From Nocardiopsis alba DSM 43377 (GTDB taxonomy: Bacteria; Actinomycetota; Actinomycetes; Streptosporangiales; Streptosporangiaceae): DNA of 50,601 nt. Positions 1 through 8,750 of the stretch are shown here, piece by piece. The number at the start of each line of letters is the position of its first letter. The first letter of the stretch is position 1. A model generated the notes under the pieces. It worked only from the letters and a program-made list of their open reading frames with translations. It did no database searches and was not told the DNA's origin. Both the position numbers and the translations under genes were made by a program. The stretch covers positions 1 to 50,601 of the forward strand of contig NZ_ANAC01000032.1 in assembly GCF_000341225.1 (NCBI RefSeq), given 5' to 3'.

Positions 1-2
1 TC

Positions 3-47
3 CTCATCTGCTACAAGCATCTGGCCAAGCACAGCGAGGACTTTTGA
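3..47 (+). CDS. 3' end of a truncated gene, possibly an IS5-type transposase
   Basis: The window opens inside a reading frame that ends LICYKHLAKHSEDF followed by TGA. The aliphatic-Cys-aromatic stretch then a basic helix resembles the extreme C-terminus of IS5-family transposases (a family-level impression from 14 residues only). Identity is essentially unproven. Confidence 0.3.
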   Translation, partial: LICYKHLAKHSEDF

Positions 48-593
48 GATGAGCTCTTAGCGAGGGGAAGAAGGCCGCTGAGCTCTGCTTTTATCGGCCT
101 GCGGTGTCGGGTTTCGGTGTTCGCTCTCCGGATTTTTCGGGGGCCGGTTAGCGACGAATGGTGATGGGGTCGAGGGGTCCTCGGGTCCGGTTTTTCTGTG
201 GCGCGTGGCCCCCACCAGTACGGATGCCCTCTTTTTCTCATCCTCGGGATGGTCGGGTAACTCGACATCGACCTTGGGGGGAACCCCGGTGGTTTTGTTC
301 ACTGAGAGAGGAAAGTCGAGGAGTTCGCGCCGGGGGTCGACCTGGCGAGCATGGAGTGTCTGATTTGCCGGTTTTCTGAGAAGTCGGGGAAAGGGCTGTT
401 CAACGCCGGTGGTTCGTTCGGTCGGAGAGGTCGCGGAACCCGTGTGCGGAGGTGGTCCCCTCACCGACGTCCGCGGTCATGTCCGGTGCGGACTGCTCCC
501 TGTGCGCGGGCGCGGTGAAGACGAGGGCGGTCCGTCGGTGTTCCAGGAGAGGGGAGCCGGGGCCGGTGAGGTGCTCTCTCGGCGCGGCCCAAG
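48..593. other. intergenic stretch with no supported gene
   Basis: Several long open frames cross this stretch on both strands, but they are Arg/Pro-rich, recognisable as nothing, and lack a convincing ribosome binding site. I see no gene here. The segment leads into a decayed CRISPR leader. Confidence 0.5.
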
Positions 594-774
594 GCGGGCG
601 TGGTGGGTGTTGAGGGAGAGCGCGTGACGCTTCGTGGCGGAGGTCGTGGGGAGATCGCGGCTTCTGTTCCCGTAGGTCGTTCTCTCCGAACCCCACGCGG
701 GTGGGGATGACCGATCGCGCGGGCAACGGCGCGGGCGTGGTCGACCCGAACCCCACGCACGTAGGAGTGGCGTC
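594..774 (+). CRISPR. decayed leader-A CRISPR locus with two relic repeats
   Basis: Positions 594-685 are a diverged copy of the leader found before the arrays at 13851, 35215, 36585 and 39498 (shared blocks include CTTCGTGGCGGAGG and CGGCTTCTGTT). Two relic repeats follow at about 686-713 and 746-774. They keep CCGAACCCCACGC plus part of the dyad arm and are spaced about 60 bp, the normal repeat-plus-spacer period. The second has lost the GTGGGGATG arm. Probably inactive. Confidence 0.65.
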
Positions 775-1088
775 CCCTGAACTCGCACTACTGAAGGACG
801 ATGGCGGGGAGCACCCCCAGGGGAGCGGGAGCGGTAGCAGTAGCAGGGGGCCGTTCCTCCTGCCTGAATGGATAAAGCTCCGGGTATCTGTCCCTAGGGG
901 TATGACCAGGGCGGAAAGCGGTTCGTGGGAGTCAATGCCATGGGCAGAGGAACGGTTCTGGAAACCATGTGAAGGCGAGCGCTTCGTGGGCGCTCGAATT
1001 CCGCGTTCCGTCTTCGAATCCGAAAACGCGGTACGGGGTGCTCCGGCCGGACCCCGGCCGGCCTCGAGCGGGGGGGAACCGTCGAACC
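775..1088. other. intergenic, nothing recognised
   Basis: No reading frame with recognisable content or a good start site, and no strong hairpin noticed. It separates the relic CRISPR locus from a small minus-strand frame. Confidence 0.4.
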
Positions 1089-1310
1089 TCAGCGGCGGGC
1101 GCGGGCGATGGGCCCGAAGTGCGCGGCGACCGCGCCGAGCATGAAGTGCCGTACCTGCTTCTCGTTCATGGGTACGACCCCGGCGGGCACCTGGATCCGG
1201 AACGGGAAGTCGTCCCCGGCACGGACCTGGAAGTCGTCGATGATCCCCTGCGAGAGCAGGAAGATCAGCCCCTCGCGGATTTTCCCGTCGGTGTCGGTGG
1301 ATGACCACAT
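1089..1310 (-). CDS. small hypothetical protein or gene fragment
   Basis: A 73-residue frame begins MWSSTDTDGKIREGLIFLLSQG and ends FGPIARARR. Its composition is protein-like (alternating hydrophobic residues, FRIQVPAGVVPMNEKQVRHFML), unlike the Arg/Pro-rich frames around it. No Shine-Dalgarno sequence is evident before the ATG, so it may be the remaining end of a larger gene. I do not recognise the family. It lies upstream of nothing obvious and about 360 bp beyond the end of tctA. Confidence 0.4.
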   Translation of the reverse strand: MWSSTDTDGKIREGLIFLLSQGIIDDFQVRAGDDFPFRIQVPAGVVPMNEKQVRHFMLGAVAAHFGPIARARR

Positions 1311-1674
1311 GAAAAGAGGGTAACCGGCCCTCGGACTCGGAGAAAACGCCTCCGCCCTTACACAAGGGAAGGTGGGGGATCGGTGGCGCTGTGACCGGTG
1401 ATTTCTCCGCATAGGTATCGTCCTGGTCGGTTTTCTTCTTTGAGAGAAGGCCCGCGGTCGGTGAGATGTTCTCTCCGGGACGGTCCGAGGCCGTGGTGGT
1501 GGGGACGCGGGATGCGCGTTCTCTCCCTGCCACGGCTTCATCCGGTGGCGGATCACCTCGAACGACTCCGCCCGCCCCGGGCATGGGGAGAACCCCTGGC
1601 GGAGATCGTCCGCCAGGGGTCCTGTGGCTGTTCCGCCGTCTCGCTCGGTCCGGGTGGAAGGGGCGGACACAGAG
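1311..1674. other. intergenic between the small ORF and tctA
   Basis: Contains no supported gene. It holds the 3' flank of the minus-strand tct operon. The short repeat GAGGCGGAGAACG-like content seen in overlapping frames is not convincing as an element. Confidence 0.35.
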
Positions 1675-3189
1675 CTAGGAGACGTGCTCGCGCTTCTTGC
1701 GCTTGACGGTGGTCCAGACGGGCTTGAGGAACCCCGCGAACAGAACGATCGCCACCAGGGCCCAGATGGTGATCGAGATGCCGGAGGCGCCGACCATCGC
1801 CCAGAGGTCGCCGCGGTAGGTGACCATCCCCTGGACGAAGTAGCGCTCGATCATCGAACCGAGGACCAGACCCACCAGGAGTGAGGCCGGGGAGAAGTCG
1901 AGCAGCCGCAGGAAGTATCCGAAGACCCCCGCGATCAGCACGATGTGCAGGTCGATGAAGTTGCTGTTGATGCTGTAGGCGCCGATCGAGGCGATGATGA
2001 CGATGAACGGGACCATGTAGCGCATCGGGGTCATGATGAGCTTGATCCACACGCCGATCAGGGGCAGGTTCAGCAGCAACAGCATGACGTTGGCGATCAG
2101 GATGGACGCGATGACCGACCAGAACAGGTCGGGTCGCTGGGTCGCCAGCAGGGGGCCGGGCTGGACGCCCTGAACCGTCATGGCCGAGATCATCAGGGCC
2201 AGGGTGGCGGAGAACGGGATGCCCAGCATCAGCACCGGGACGATACTGCCGATGGTGGCCGAGGAGTTGGCCGCCTCCGGGCCGGCCACACCCTCCACCG
2301 CTCCGGTGCCCAGTTTCTTCCGATGCTTGGAGACCGACTGTTCGACCTTGTACGAACCGAAGGTGGACAGCGCGGCCGCGGGCCCCGGAATCAGCCCGAA
2401 CCCGAACCCGATCAGTGAACCGCGCCCCCACGGGGTGATCGAGCGGCCGAGTTCCTCCTTGGTCGGGATGAGCTCGCGTATCCGGAAGCGTTTGGGCTTG
2501 GGCCGTTTCGCGTCCCCGGTGAGCATGAACATCAGCTCGGAGAGCCCGTAGAGGCCGACCGCGACACTGGCCAGGGCGACCCCCAGGGTCAGATCCACCT
2601 GACCGAAGGTGAAGCGGTTCGTCGAGGTGTTGACGTCCAGGCCGACCGTCGCCAGCGCCACACCGATGATCATCGGCAACAGCCCCGACCCCAGTGAGCC
2701 CCCGGAGATCCGGGCGAGAACGAGCAGGCCGCCGGCGGTCAGCGCGAAGAACTCCGCGGGACCGAACCGCATGGCCACGCCGGTGACGGCCGGCAGGACC
2801 AGTAGCACGATGCCCAGCCCGATCAGGCCGGAGATGAACGACCCGAGGGTCATGATGGTCAGGGCGGCTCCACCGCGACCGTTCTTCATCATCGGATGAC
2901 CGTCGAAGGTGGCGACGACGGACTGGGCGTCCCCGGGCATGTTCAGCAGGATCGACGTCATCGACCCCGCGAACTGGGTGCCGATGTAGATACCGGCGAT
3001 CATGATCATGCCGACCGCGGGCTCGTAGGCGAAGGTCAGCGGCAGCAGCAGCGCGGCGCCGGCCACCGGACCGAGACCGGGGAGGATTCCGATCAGCGTG
3101 CCGGCCAGCGCCCCGACGAACGCCGCCAGCAGTAGTTCGGGTGAGACCGCGAGTTCGAGGCCGTAGAGAAAGCCTTCAATTGTTCCCAT
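1675..3189 (-). CDS. tctA: tripartite tricarboxylate transporter large permease TctA
   Basis: Large membrane subunit of a TctABC (TTT) secondary transporter that imports citrate-like tricarboxylates. The 504-residue length is normal for TctA. The N-terminal half carries the family hallmark GTLIGILPGLGPVAG at residues 30-44, and a second GLIPGPAAALSTFGSY motif occurs in the C-terminal half; about twelve hydrophobic segments are visible. It starts at ATG 3189, 12 bp after the tctB stop, so it is the last gene of tctC-tctB-tctA. The end is a highly basic KRKKREHVS tail. Substrate is inferred from the adjacent tricarballylate dehydrogenase gene. Confidence 0.95.
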   Translation of the reverse strand: MGTIEGFLYGLELAVSPELLLAAFVGALAGTLIGILPGLGPVAGAALLLPLTFAYEPAVGMIMIAGIYIGTQFAGSMTSILLNMPGDAQSVVATFDGHPMMKNGRGGAALTIMTLGSFISGLIGLGIVLLVLPAVTGVAMRFGPAEFFALTAGGLLVLARISGGSLGSGLLPMIIGVALATVGLDVNTSTNRFTFGQVDLTLGVALASVAVGLYGLSELMFMLTGDAKRPKPKRFRIRELIPTKEELGRSITPWGRGSLIGFGFGLIPGPAAALSTFGSYKVEQSVSKHRKKLGTGAVEGVAGPEAANSSATIGSIVPVLMLGIPFSATLALMISAMTVQGVQPGPLLATQRPDLFWSVIASILIANVMLLLLNLPLIGVWIKLIMTPMRYMVPFIVIIASIGAYSINSNFIDLHIVLIAGVFGYFLRLLDFSPASLLVGLVLGSMIERYFVQGMVTYRGDLWAMVGASGISITIWALVAIVLFAGFLKPVWTTVKRKKREHVS

Positions 3190-3201
3190 GGTTTATGCCT
3201 C

Positions 3202-3720
3202 TTACGGAAGGATCATGCCGCTGGGCAACCGAATTCCCAGGGCCTCAGCGAAGAAGAGGGTCAAGACGATTCCCATGACAACACCGATGATGATGGATTT
3301 CACCCATGAAGCACGGCCGACCACGCGGATGAACGCTACGGCGAAGAGCGCCGACGCGATGTACTGTCCCAGGGTCGGGATCAGCACGGCGTAGTAGACG
3401 ATCACCATGGACGTGAATATGAGAACATCTTTCAGATCGCGTCCGCGGGGGAAGTCGATCCGACCGGACTCTGAGCGTCCCAGGAGTGATTCGACGATCA
3501 CCAGCAGGGAGATGGCCGCTCCGGCGATACCGATCCATCCGGGGATCATCCCCGGTCCGGGCTGCGCCAGTGTTCCCTTGTCGAGATCCATTCCCGCTAT
3601 GTAGTACCCGACGAAGATGGCTAGGAAGAGGGCTCCGAAGAGGATGCGACCCAAGCGTTTGGGGTCGTTCTTAAGCCCCTGTGTCGAGATTTCCGATGCG
3701 TGGCCTGTGTTCTCGGACAT
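3202..3720 (-). CDS. tctB: tripartite tricarboxylate transporter small permease TctB
   Basis: Small membrane subunit of the TctABC transporter, 172 residues from ATG 3720. Four hydrophobic segments are visible: residues about 27-43, 58-76, then LIFTSMVIVYYAVLIPTLGQ, and a C-terminal pair ending at SGMILP. The start overlaps the tctC stop in a TGATG arrangement, which implies translational coupling and sets the start despite a longer open frame upstream. TctB partners TctA in the membrane. The sequence of TctB proteins is poorly conserved, so the call rests on size, topology and position. Confidence 0.9.
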   Translation of the reverse strand: MSENTGHASEISTQGLKNDPKRLGRILFGALFLAIFVGYYIAGMDLDKGTLAQPGPGMIPGWIGIAGAAISLLVIVESLLGRSESGRIDFPRGRDLKDVLIFTSMVIVYYAVLIPTLGQYIASALFAVAFIRVVGRASWVKSIIIGVVMGIVLTLFFAEALGIRLPSGMILP

Positions 3721-4742
3721 CAGTTCTCGCGGTCGTTTCCGAGCTCGATGCCGTGCTCGATGCCGGCCTTGATGTCCTCGAGGTAGGTGTCCAGTTCCTC
3801 GCCGGTGGCCACGTGGGGAAGGGTGCCCTGGCCTCGGGCCCACTCCTCCCACTCCTCGCTGGTGACGATGGCGTCGGAGGCCTCGCGCAGGGCGGAGGCG
3901 ACGTCCTCGTCCAGACCGGCCGGGGCCATGGTCATGTAGTCCGAGGTGAAGGGGATCTCGTACCCGGCCTCGTCGAATCGGACGGCGTCGGGGAGGAAGT
4001 CACTGTAGTCCTCCGGGCCGCTGTACGCCAGGGCTCGCAGGTCGCCGGATTCGACCAGTCCCAGCTGTCCCGACGCGTTTCCGACCACCGCGTCCAGGCG
4101 GCCGCTCATGACCTCCAGGGCCGCTTCTCCGGTGCCGCCGGCCGTGGTGACCAGCGATACCTCGATGTCGGCCTGCTCTTCGAGGAAGTAGATCACGAAG
4201 GCGGGGTTGCCCATGCGGGCGGGCGTGCTGATCTGGATGTCCCCGGGGTTCTGTTTCGCCGCCTCGATCAGGTCGTCCAGGGTCTCGTACTCGGAGTCCG
4301 GGGAGACGAACAGGCCGTAGGGGGTGCCGGACATCTTGGCCAGGGGCGTGAAGTCCGCGGGGGTCTCGTACTGGGCCTCGCCGGTGACCAGGGGCTGGGC
4401 CACGAAGCCTCCGGAGGTGCCCAGACCCAGGGTGTAGCCGTCGGCGTCGGCGTTGGCCAGCTGGGTGATGCCGACCGCCTCGTCGCCGCCGGGCACGTTG
4501 ATGACGTTTCCGTTGGCGTCCAGTTCCGTTTCCAGCATCTGGACGAATTGGCGCCCGACGGGGTCGGCGCCGCCGCCCGGGTTGTAGGGGACGATGTATT
4601 CGATGGAGTCCGAGGGGTATTCGCCGTCATCGGCTCCGCAGCCGGCCAGAATAAGGGGGACGACCGCCATGGAGGCCATGAGTGCACGTCGGTTCCGCTT
4701 GCCGGTTCGGCTGTCGGCGGGGCGCGATGTGGGGGAGTACAT
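3720..4742 (-). CDS. tctC: tripartite tricarboxylate transporter substrate-binding lipoprotein TctC
   Basis: Extracytoplasmic binding protein (Bug/TctC family). I chose ATG 4742 because a GAAAGAGAG ribosome site precedes it and it places a lipoprotein signal at the N-terminus: basic region GKRNRR, hydrophobic VVPLILAG, then Cys in LAGCGADD. The mature protein opens with SIEYIVPYNPGGGADPVGR, the typical Bug ligand-binding loop. At 340 residues it is normal in length. First gene of the tctCBA operon and tethered outside the membrane, it would deliver substrate to TctAB. Confidence 0.93.
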   Translation of the reverse strand: MYSPTSRPADSRTGKRNRRALMASMAVVPLILAGCGADDGEYPSDSIEYIVPYNPGGGADPVGRQFVQMLETELDANGNVINVPGGDEAVGITQLANADADGYTLGLGTSGGFVAQPLVTGEAQYETPADFTPLAKMSGTPYGLFVSPDSEYETLDDLIEAAKQNPGDIQISTPARMGNPAFVIYFLEEQADIEVSLVTTAGGTGEAALEVMSGRLDAVVGNASGQLGLVESGDLRALAYSGPEDYSDFLPDAVRFDEAGYEIPFTSDYMTMAPAGLDEDVASALREASDAIVTSEEWEEWARGQGTLPHVATGEELDTYLEDIKAGIEHGIELGNDREN

Positions 4743-5241
4743 GGGGGCTCTCTTTCGGTATTTCCGGTTATGTGGGAACGGTGATGGACGAGGATGGGGT
4801 GGTCGGTGGCTCACGGTATTACAGGTTAAATCAACGTGAGATTTGCGTTACAGTACCACGTTTCGCCCGGATTCAAAGCCGCTCGCCTGGTAAAATTAAT
4901 CCGTCCGGGCTGTGTCCTGTGTGGATTTTATGATCGGCATTCCTCAGGGCCCCCGGGCGGATGCCGGTGGCTCTACCGATATTTCTTCCCGGTCGGAAGC
5001 GGATGCGTTGTCGAGGTTCGTTTCAGGTGAACCGGTGCCCGGGTCGGCTCAGCCGATCGCAGAGGCGTCGTCGCGTCTTTCTCGGACGTGAGAACGGAAT
5101 TCGGCTGAACCTCCCGGGCGCGCACATCGGCCGTTGAGGCATTCTCAGGCCGCCGGCTCGACCGACGCGGATCGTGTCGGGCGGGGGCGAGCGGCTCGAA
5201 GGCCTTCGAGGGCCTTCAGTGAGGGGCGATGGCCGACACGA
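4743..5241. promoter_or_regulatory. tctC promoter region
   Basis: A 499-bp gene-free stretch upstream of tctC and downstream of the GntR gene. The segment 4810-4925 is distinctly A+T-richer than its surroundings and should hold the minus-strand tctC promoter. A GGTATT half-site at 4815-4820 resembles the GGTAT core of the palindrome at 7339-7350, so the neighbouring GntR regulator may act here too. That match is weak. Confidence 0.4.
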
Positions 5242-5859
5242 TCACCTCTGCCTGTACGCGGATTCGATGTGGTGGCGCATGGCCTCGGCGGCCTCGTCGG
5301 CCCGGTGGGCCCTGATGTGGTCGACCATCCGCGTGTGCTCCTCCAGCGAATCGCTCCAGCGCTGGTCCGTACGCAGCGTGGTGGGGGAGATGGACATCGA
5401 CTGCACGCCGTGCTTCTGGTTCGCTTCGATGAGGAACGGGTTGCCGCTGGCACGCCAGATGATCAGGTGGAACCGGTAGTTCAGTTCCCGGCGCACGGCG
5501 GCGGAGGGGTCCTCGAGTCTGGACTGCTCGGCCAGGGAGGCCTCGAGTTGGACCACCTCGTTCTCGCTTCTGCGCATCGCCGCGAACCGGCAGGCCTCCG
5601 ATTCCAGGATCTTGCGCATCTCGTAGAGCTGGCCGGTCTTCTCGCCGTCCCACACGGTCACCCGGGTCCTGCGGCCCTGACGTTCGGCCAGCCCGTCCAC
5701 GAGCAGCCGGGCCACGGCCTCGCGGACCGGAGTCCGGGAGGTGCCGACCAGGTCGGCCACGGCGCGTTCGTTGAGGTCGTATCCCTGCTCGAGGGACCCG
5801 TCGAGGATGCGGGTGCGCAGCTGCTGGTAGACGCTTTCGACCTGTGTGCCGCCCGTCAT
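5242..5859 (-). CDS. GntR-family (FCD) transcriptional regulator of the tricarballylate genes
   Basis: A 205-residue DNA-binding regulator. An N-terminal winged helix (SVYQQLRTRILDGSLEQGYDLNERAVADLVGTSRTPVREAVARL) has the GntR pattern ending TPVREA. The C-terminal FCD ligand domain shows LYEMRKILESEACRFAA, NYRFHLIIWRASGNPFL and a final EEHTRMVDHIRAHRADEA with metal-binding-type His residues. Its ATG (5859) overlaps the tcuA stop as ATGA, so it is cotranscribed with tcuA. By position it should sense a tricarboxylate and control tcuA and the tct genes. GntR regulators of this subfamily commonly bind TGGTATACCA-like palindromes, and one lies upstream of tcuA. Confidence 0.92.
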   Translation of the reverse strand: MTGGTQVESVYQQLRTRILDGSLEQGYDLNERAVADLVGTSRTPVREAVARLLVDGLAERQGRRTRVTVWDGEKTGQLYEMRKILESEACRFAAMRRSENEVVQLEASLAEQSRLEDPSAAVRRELNYRFHLIIWRASGNPFLIEANQKHGVQSMSISPTTLRTDQRWSDSLEEHTRMVDHIRAHRADEAAEAMRHHIESAYRQR

Positions 5860-7328
5860 GACGCCGCAGACCGTCCGGCGATCCGGCCGAAGACGATGCC
5901 CGCCGCCAGACCGGAGCCTCCGGGGTAGTTGCCGCTGAACAGACCGCCCAGCGCCTCGCCGCACGCGTAGAGTCCCGGGATGACCGCACCGTCCTGGTCG
6001 AGCACCCGGGCCTGGGAGTCGCCCTTGAGCCCACCGAAGGTGAACGTGATGCCGCAGGTGACCGGGTAGGCGTAGAAGGGGCCCTCGGCGATGGGGTTGG
6101 CCCAGTTGGACTTGGGCGGGACGGTGTCGGCCGAACGGCCGTCCTTGACGTTGGGATCGAACTCCACCGAGGTGCGGATGGAGTCGTTGAAGGACCGGAC
6201 GGTCTCGAGGAGCCCGTCCACGTCGATCCCCGCGTCCCGGGCGAGTTCCTCCAACGAGTCGGCGACGTGTTCGCCGACGCCGGGGACCTCGTACTCCTGA
6301 GGGCGGAGCATGGGCCGTAGCGGGGCGTCGAAGATCTGCCAGGCGACGGCGCCCGGCTGCATCAGGACCTCCTTGCCGTACTTGGCGTAGGTGAGGTTGC
6401 GGAAGTCGGCGCCCTCGTCCAGGAAACGCCGGCCGTCGCGGTTGACGATGATGCCCAGCGGGTAGCTCTGGCGGGTCAACCGGTTGGTGACCTCGTAGTT
6501 GGACTCGTTGTCCGCGAACCCCGCGTCCCACTGCGTGGCGTGGCAGGAGGTCCAGTCCCCGCCCTTGGCTGCGCCGATCCTCAGCGCCTCGTTGAGCATG
6601 GTTCCGGTGTTGAACGGGGTTCCGCGGGTGACGGCGTGGTGCCACTGCGGGCCCATGTGTTCGGCCCGCATCTCCTTGCTCGCCTCGAAGCCGCCGCTTC
6701 CCAGGATCGTGGCCTCGGCCTGGACGGTGTGCTCCTCGCCGTCGCGTTCGTAGACCACCCCGGTGACCACGCCGTCGGCCTGGACCAGGCGCAGGGCGCG
6801 GGCGCCGAACAGGATCTCGATGCCCGACTCCTCGGCCGCGCGGTAGTGGTCGCGGACCAGCCCTTCGCCGCCGTCGACGTTTCCTACGTGCAGCCCGCCC
6901 CAGAACAGGTAACCGCCGTCGGGGCGCCGGTAGGCCTGGCGCTCGTACATCAGGCGGTACCGCAGACCCTTGGACTTCAGCCACCGCATGTCGTCGGCGA
7001 TGTTGGAGATCAGGATCGAGGTCATCTCCGGGTCGTTGCGCCCGTCGGTCACCCGCTTCAGGTCCGCGGCGTACTCCTCCTTGGAGTAGGGCGGCACCTC
7101 CGTGGTGCCGTGGCGCTCATCGGCCTCGATGAGGTCCGCCAGGCTCTCTAGGCCGTCGTGGGTGATGCGGGTCGCGCCCGCGGTGAAGTAGCTGTTGCCA
7201 CCGGCCCGGTCCTTGGGGGCGGCTTCCAGGACCAGGACCCGCTTGCCCTGTTCCCGGGCCGCGTGAGCGGCGCACATGGCGGCGTTGCCGGCGCCCACGA
7301 CGAGAACATCAGTCGTATTGGTGGACAT
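5856..7328 (-). CDS. tcuA: FAD-dependent tricarballylate dehydrogenase
   Basis: A 490-residue flavoprotein of the fumarate reductase/succinate dehydrogenase group, matching TcuA, which oxidises tricarballylate to cis-aconitate. N-terminal FAD site VLVVGAGNAAMCAAHAA (about residues 8-24) and E35 in VLVLEAAP for ribose binding. The FAD-binding end GLYACGEALGGLFSGNYPGG with GSGLAAGIVFGRIAG is near the C-terminus, and TFGGLKGD is the conserved C-terminal active-region motif. Operon with the GntR gene downstream (4-nt overlap) and adjacent to tctCBA, making an import plus catabolism unit. A TcuB electron-transfer partner was not seen. Confidence 0.92.
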   Translation of the reverse strand: MSTNTTDVLVVGAGNAAMCAAHAAREQGKRVLVLEAAPKDRAGGNSYFTAGATRITHDGLESLADLIEADERHGTTEVPPYSKEEYAADLKRVTDGRNDPEMTSILISNIADDMRWLKSKGLRYRLMYERQAYRRPDGGYLFWGGLHVGNVDGGEGLVRDHYRAAEESGIEILFGARALRLVQADGVVTGVVYERDGEEHTVQAEATILGSGGFEASKEMRAEHMGPQWHHAVTRGTPFNTGTMLNEALRIGAAKGGDWTSCHATQWDAGFADNESNYEVTNRLTRQSYPLGIIVNRDGRRFLDEGADFRNLTYAKYGKEVLMQPGAVAWQIFDAPLRPMLRPQEYEVPGVGEHVADSLEELARDAGIDVDGLLETVRSFNDSIRTSVEFDPNVKDGRSADTVPPKSNWANPIAEGPFYAYPVTCGITFTFGGLKGDSQARVLDQDGAVIPGLYACGEALGGLFSGNYPGGSGLAAGIVFGRIAGRSAAS

Positions 7329-7338
7329 TCACTCCCCT

Positions 7339-7370
7339 TTGGTATACCAAGTGAAGGAAAGGTATTCCAA
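7339..7370. promoter_or_regulatory. putative GntR operator pair upstream of tcuA
   Basis: TTGGTATACCAA at 7339-7350 is a perfect 12-bp palindrome, 11 bp upstream of the tcuA ATG. A second imperfect copy, AGGTATTCCA, sits at 7360-7369, two helical turns from the first. This is the form expected for FadR/FCD-type GntR regulators. The site also lies within 110 bp of the divergent AbrB genes and could control both. Confidence 0.65.
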
Positions 7371-7442
7371 TGGTCAAACGCCTGTCAAGGGGCTTCGTGC
7401 CTGGTCCGCCGATGTCCCGCAACGACGAACGATTGAGGTCAC

Positions 7443-7979
7443 GTGACGGCGCGAGCGGATAGATCCGGCTGGGGCCGGGCCTTGGACGTCCTGCGACTGC
7501 TGGCCGGCGCGGCGGTGGTGGGGTCGCTCCTCGAACTGCTGGGGGTCCCGGCGGGCATGCTCTTGGGCAGTGCCATCGGCGCCGCCCTCGCCAACCAGAA
7601 GTGGACGCCGCGGCTTCGGCCCACCGCCTTCCCCCGGCCTCTGCGGTACGTCGGGCTGCTCCTGGTCGGCCTGGTCAGCGGTGTGCTGCTGACGATGGAA
7701 TCCCTGGGGAGCACGGCATCGGTCGCCCTCCCCGTCATCGCCGCCTACCTCGGGCTCGCCATGGTGAACCTCCTGGTCATCGCCCTGCTGATGGCCCGCT
7801 ACGACGTGGACCCGGCCACCGCCGTGCTGGCCGTCACCCCCGGCGGGCTGGCCGAGGTCACCTCATTGGCCATCGACAAAGGAGCCCGTATGGGTGTGGT
7901 GATGACCGTGCACTCGGTCCGGCTGCTGACCATCGTGTTCGTCTTCCTGCCGATCGTGCTGGCGGTGGTGGGCTCATGA
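7443..7979 (+). CDS. AbrB-family membrane protein, N-terminal half
   Basis: A 178-residue hydrophobic protein starting at GTG 7443. The opening RLLAGAAVVGSLLELLGVPAGMLLGSAIGAALANQKW and TPGGLAEVTSLAIDKGARMGVVMTVHSVRL match the AbrB/ammonia-monooxygenase-like membrane family (PF05145), which is normally one ~350-residue protein made of two homologous halves. Here the first half is its own gene, coupled by an ATGA overlap to the second. Divergent from tcuA, it may be a transporter of related acids; that role is inferred from position only. Confidence 0.8.
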   Translation: MTARADRSGWGRALDVLRLLAGAAVVGSLLELLGVPAGMLLGSAIGAALANQKWTPRLRPTAFPRPLRYVGLLLVGLVSGVLLTMESLGSTASVALPVIAAYLGLAMVNLLVIALLMARYDVDPATAVLAVTPGGLAEVTSLAIDKGARMGVVMTVHSVRLLTIVFVFLPIVLAVVGS

Positions 7980-8515
7980 ACCCGTTGCCCCTGCTCGCGG
8001 TGATGGCGGGCGCCCTGGGCGCCGCACTCGTCTTCCGATGGGTACGCGTGCCGCTGTGGCCCCTCACCGGCGGCCTCGTCGGAGCCGCCGCGGTGAACCT
8101 CGGTTTCGGCCTCGCCGCCGAGGTGCCCACCGCGATCGCGCTGACCGGACAGCTGCTGATCGGCACGGCCATCGGTGCCACCATCGGCTCCGAGGTCTTT
8201 CGGCAGTTCCTGCGCATCATCGGCCCCGGAACGCTCGCGGTGACGGTCGTGCTGGGCGCCGGACTGCTCTTCGGATGGCTGTTCGCCATCGTGGGGCTCA
8301 TGGACCCGGCCGAGGCGATGCTGTCGCTGGTGCCCGGCGGGGTGGGGGAGATGGTGGCCGCCGCCATCGCCCTCGATCTCGACAGCGCCCAGGTGGTGGG
8401 TGTGCAGGTGGTGCGGATCCTGACAGTGCTGCTGAGCCTGCCGCTGGTCTTCCGGGTGAGCGAGTGGATCCACCGCCGCTGGATCGCGGGCCCGGAGGAC
8501 ACCCCCGGCGCCTGA
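7976..8515 (+). CDS. AbrB-family membrane protein, C-terminal half
   Basis: A 179-residue membrane protein homologous to the preceding one. Matching landmarks are LWPLTGGLVGAAAVNLGFG near the N-terminus and LVPGGVGEMVAAAIALDLDSAQVVGVQVVRILTV, parallel to TPGGLAEVTSLAIDKGARMGVVMTVHSVRLLTI of the first gene. Start ATG 7976 overlaps the previous stop (ATGA). The two products probably assemble as a heterodimer equivalent to a full-length AbrB protein. Function in transport is not established for the family. Confidence 0.8.
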   Translation: MNPLPLLAVMAGALGAALVFRWVRVPLWPLTGGLVGAAAVNLGFGLAAEVPTAIALTGQLLIGTAIGATIGSEVFRQFLRIIGPGTLAVTVVLGAGLLFGWLFAIVGLMDPAEAMLSLVPGGVGEMVAAAIALDLDSAQVVGVQVVRILTVLLSLPLVFRVSEWIHRRWIAGPEDTPGA

Positions 8516-8750
8516 GCCCGGTACCCTCCCGGACCGCCTTCCCGCACGCGGGGATGGATCCGGGATCGGGCGCTGGTAGAGGAAAGGGCTCGGAGCGGAG
8601 AACAATGGTCGAGCTCTGGACGCCTCTCGACGTTCATGATGGGGCGTTGGTGCACACGGTGGCCTGTGCCGGTCATGTGGTCCGACGGTGCTCGAACCCG
8701 TGCCACGATGGCGCCAGATCCCCACATCCCTCCCAGGAAGAGGCTCCCTC
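8516..8750. other. intergenic, promoter region of the PH-SHOCT gene
   Basis: No gene. An AGGAAGAGG ribosome binding site lies just before ATG 8751. No clear terminator for the AbrB pair was noticed. Confidence 0.4.

Noticed and set aside
400..1670. Long minus-strand open frames over the left end
   Set aside because: Their translation contains the leader and repeat sequences read in a frame (the same ENDLR...SS.NL peptide appears opposite other leaders) and is otherwise Arg/Pro-rich. Only the C-terminal 73 codons (1089-1310) look protein-like.
5242..6984. A 580-codon minus-strand frame covering most of tcuA
   Set aside because: Only its last 205 codons encode the GntR protein; the rest is an off-frame, Arg-rich reading of tcuA.
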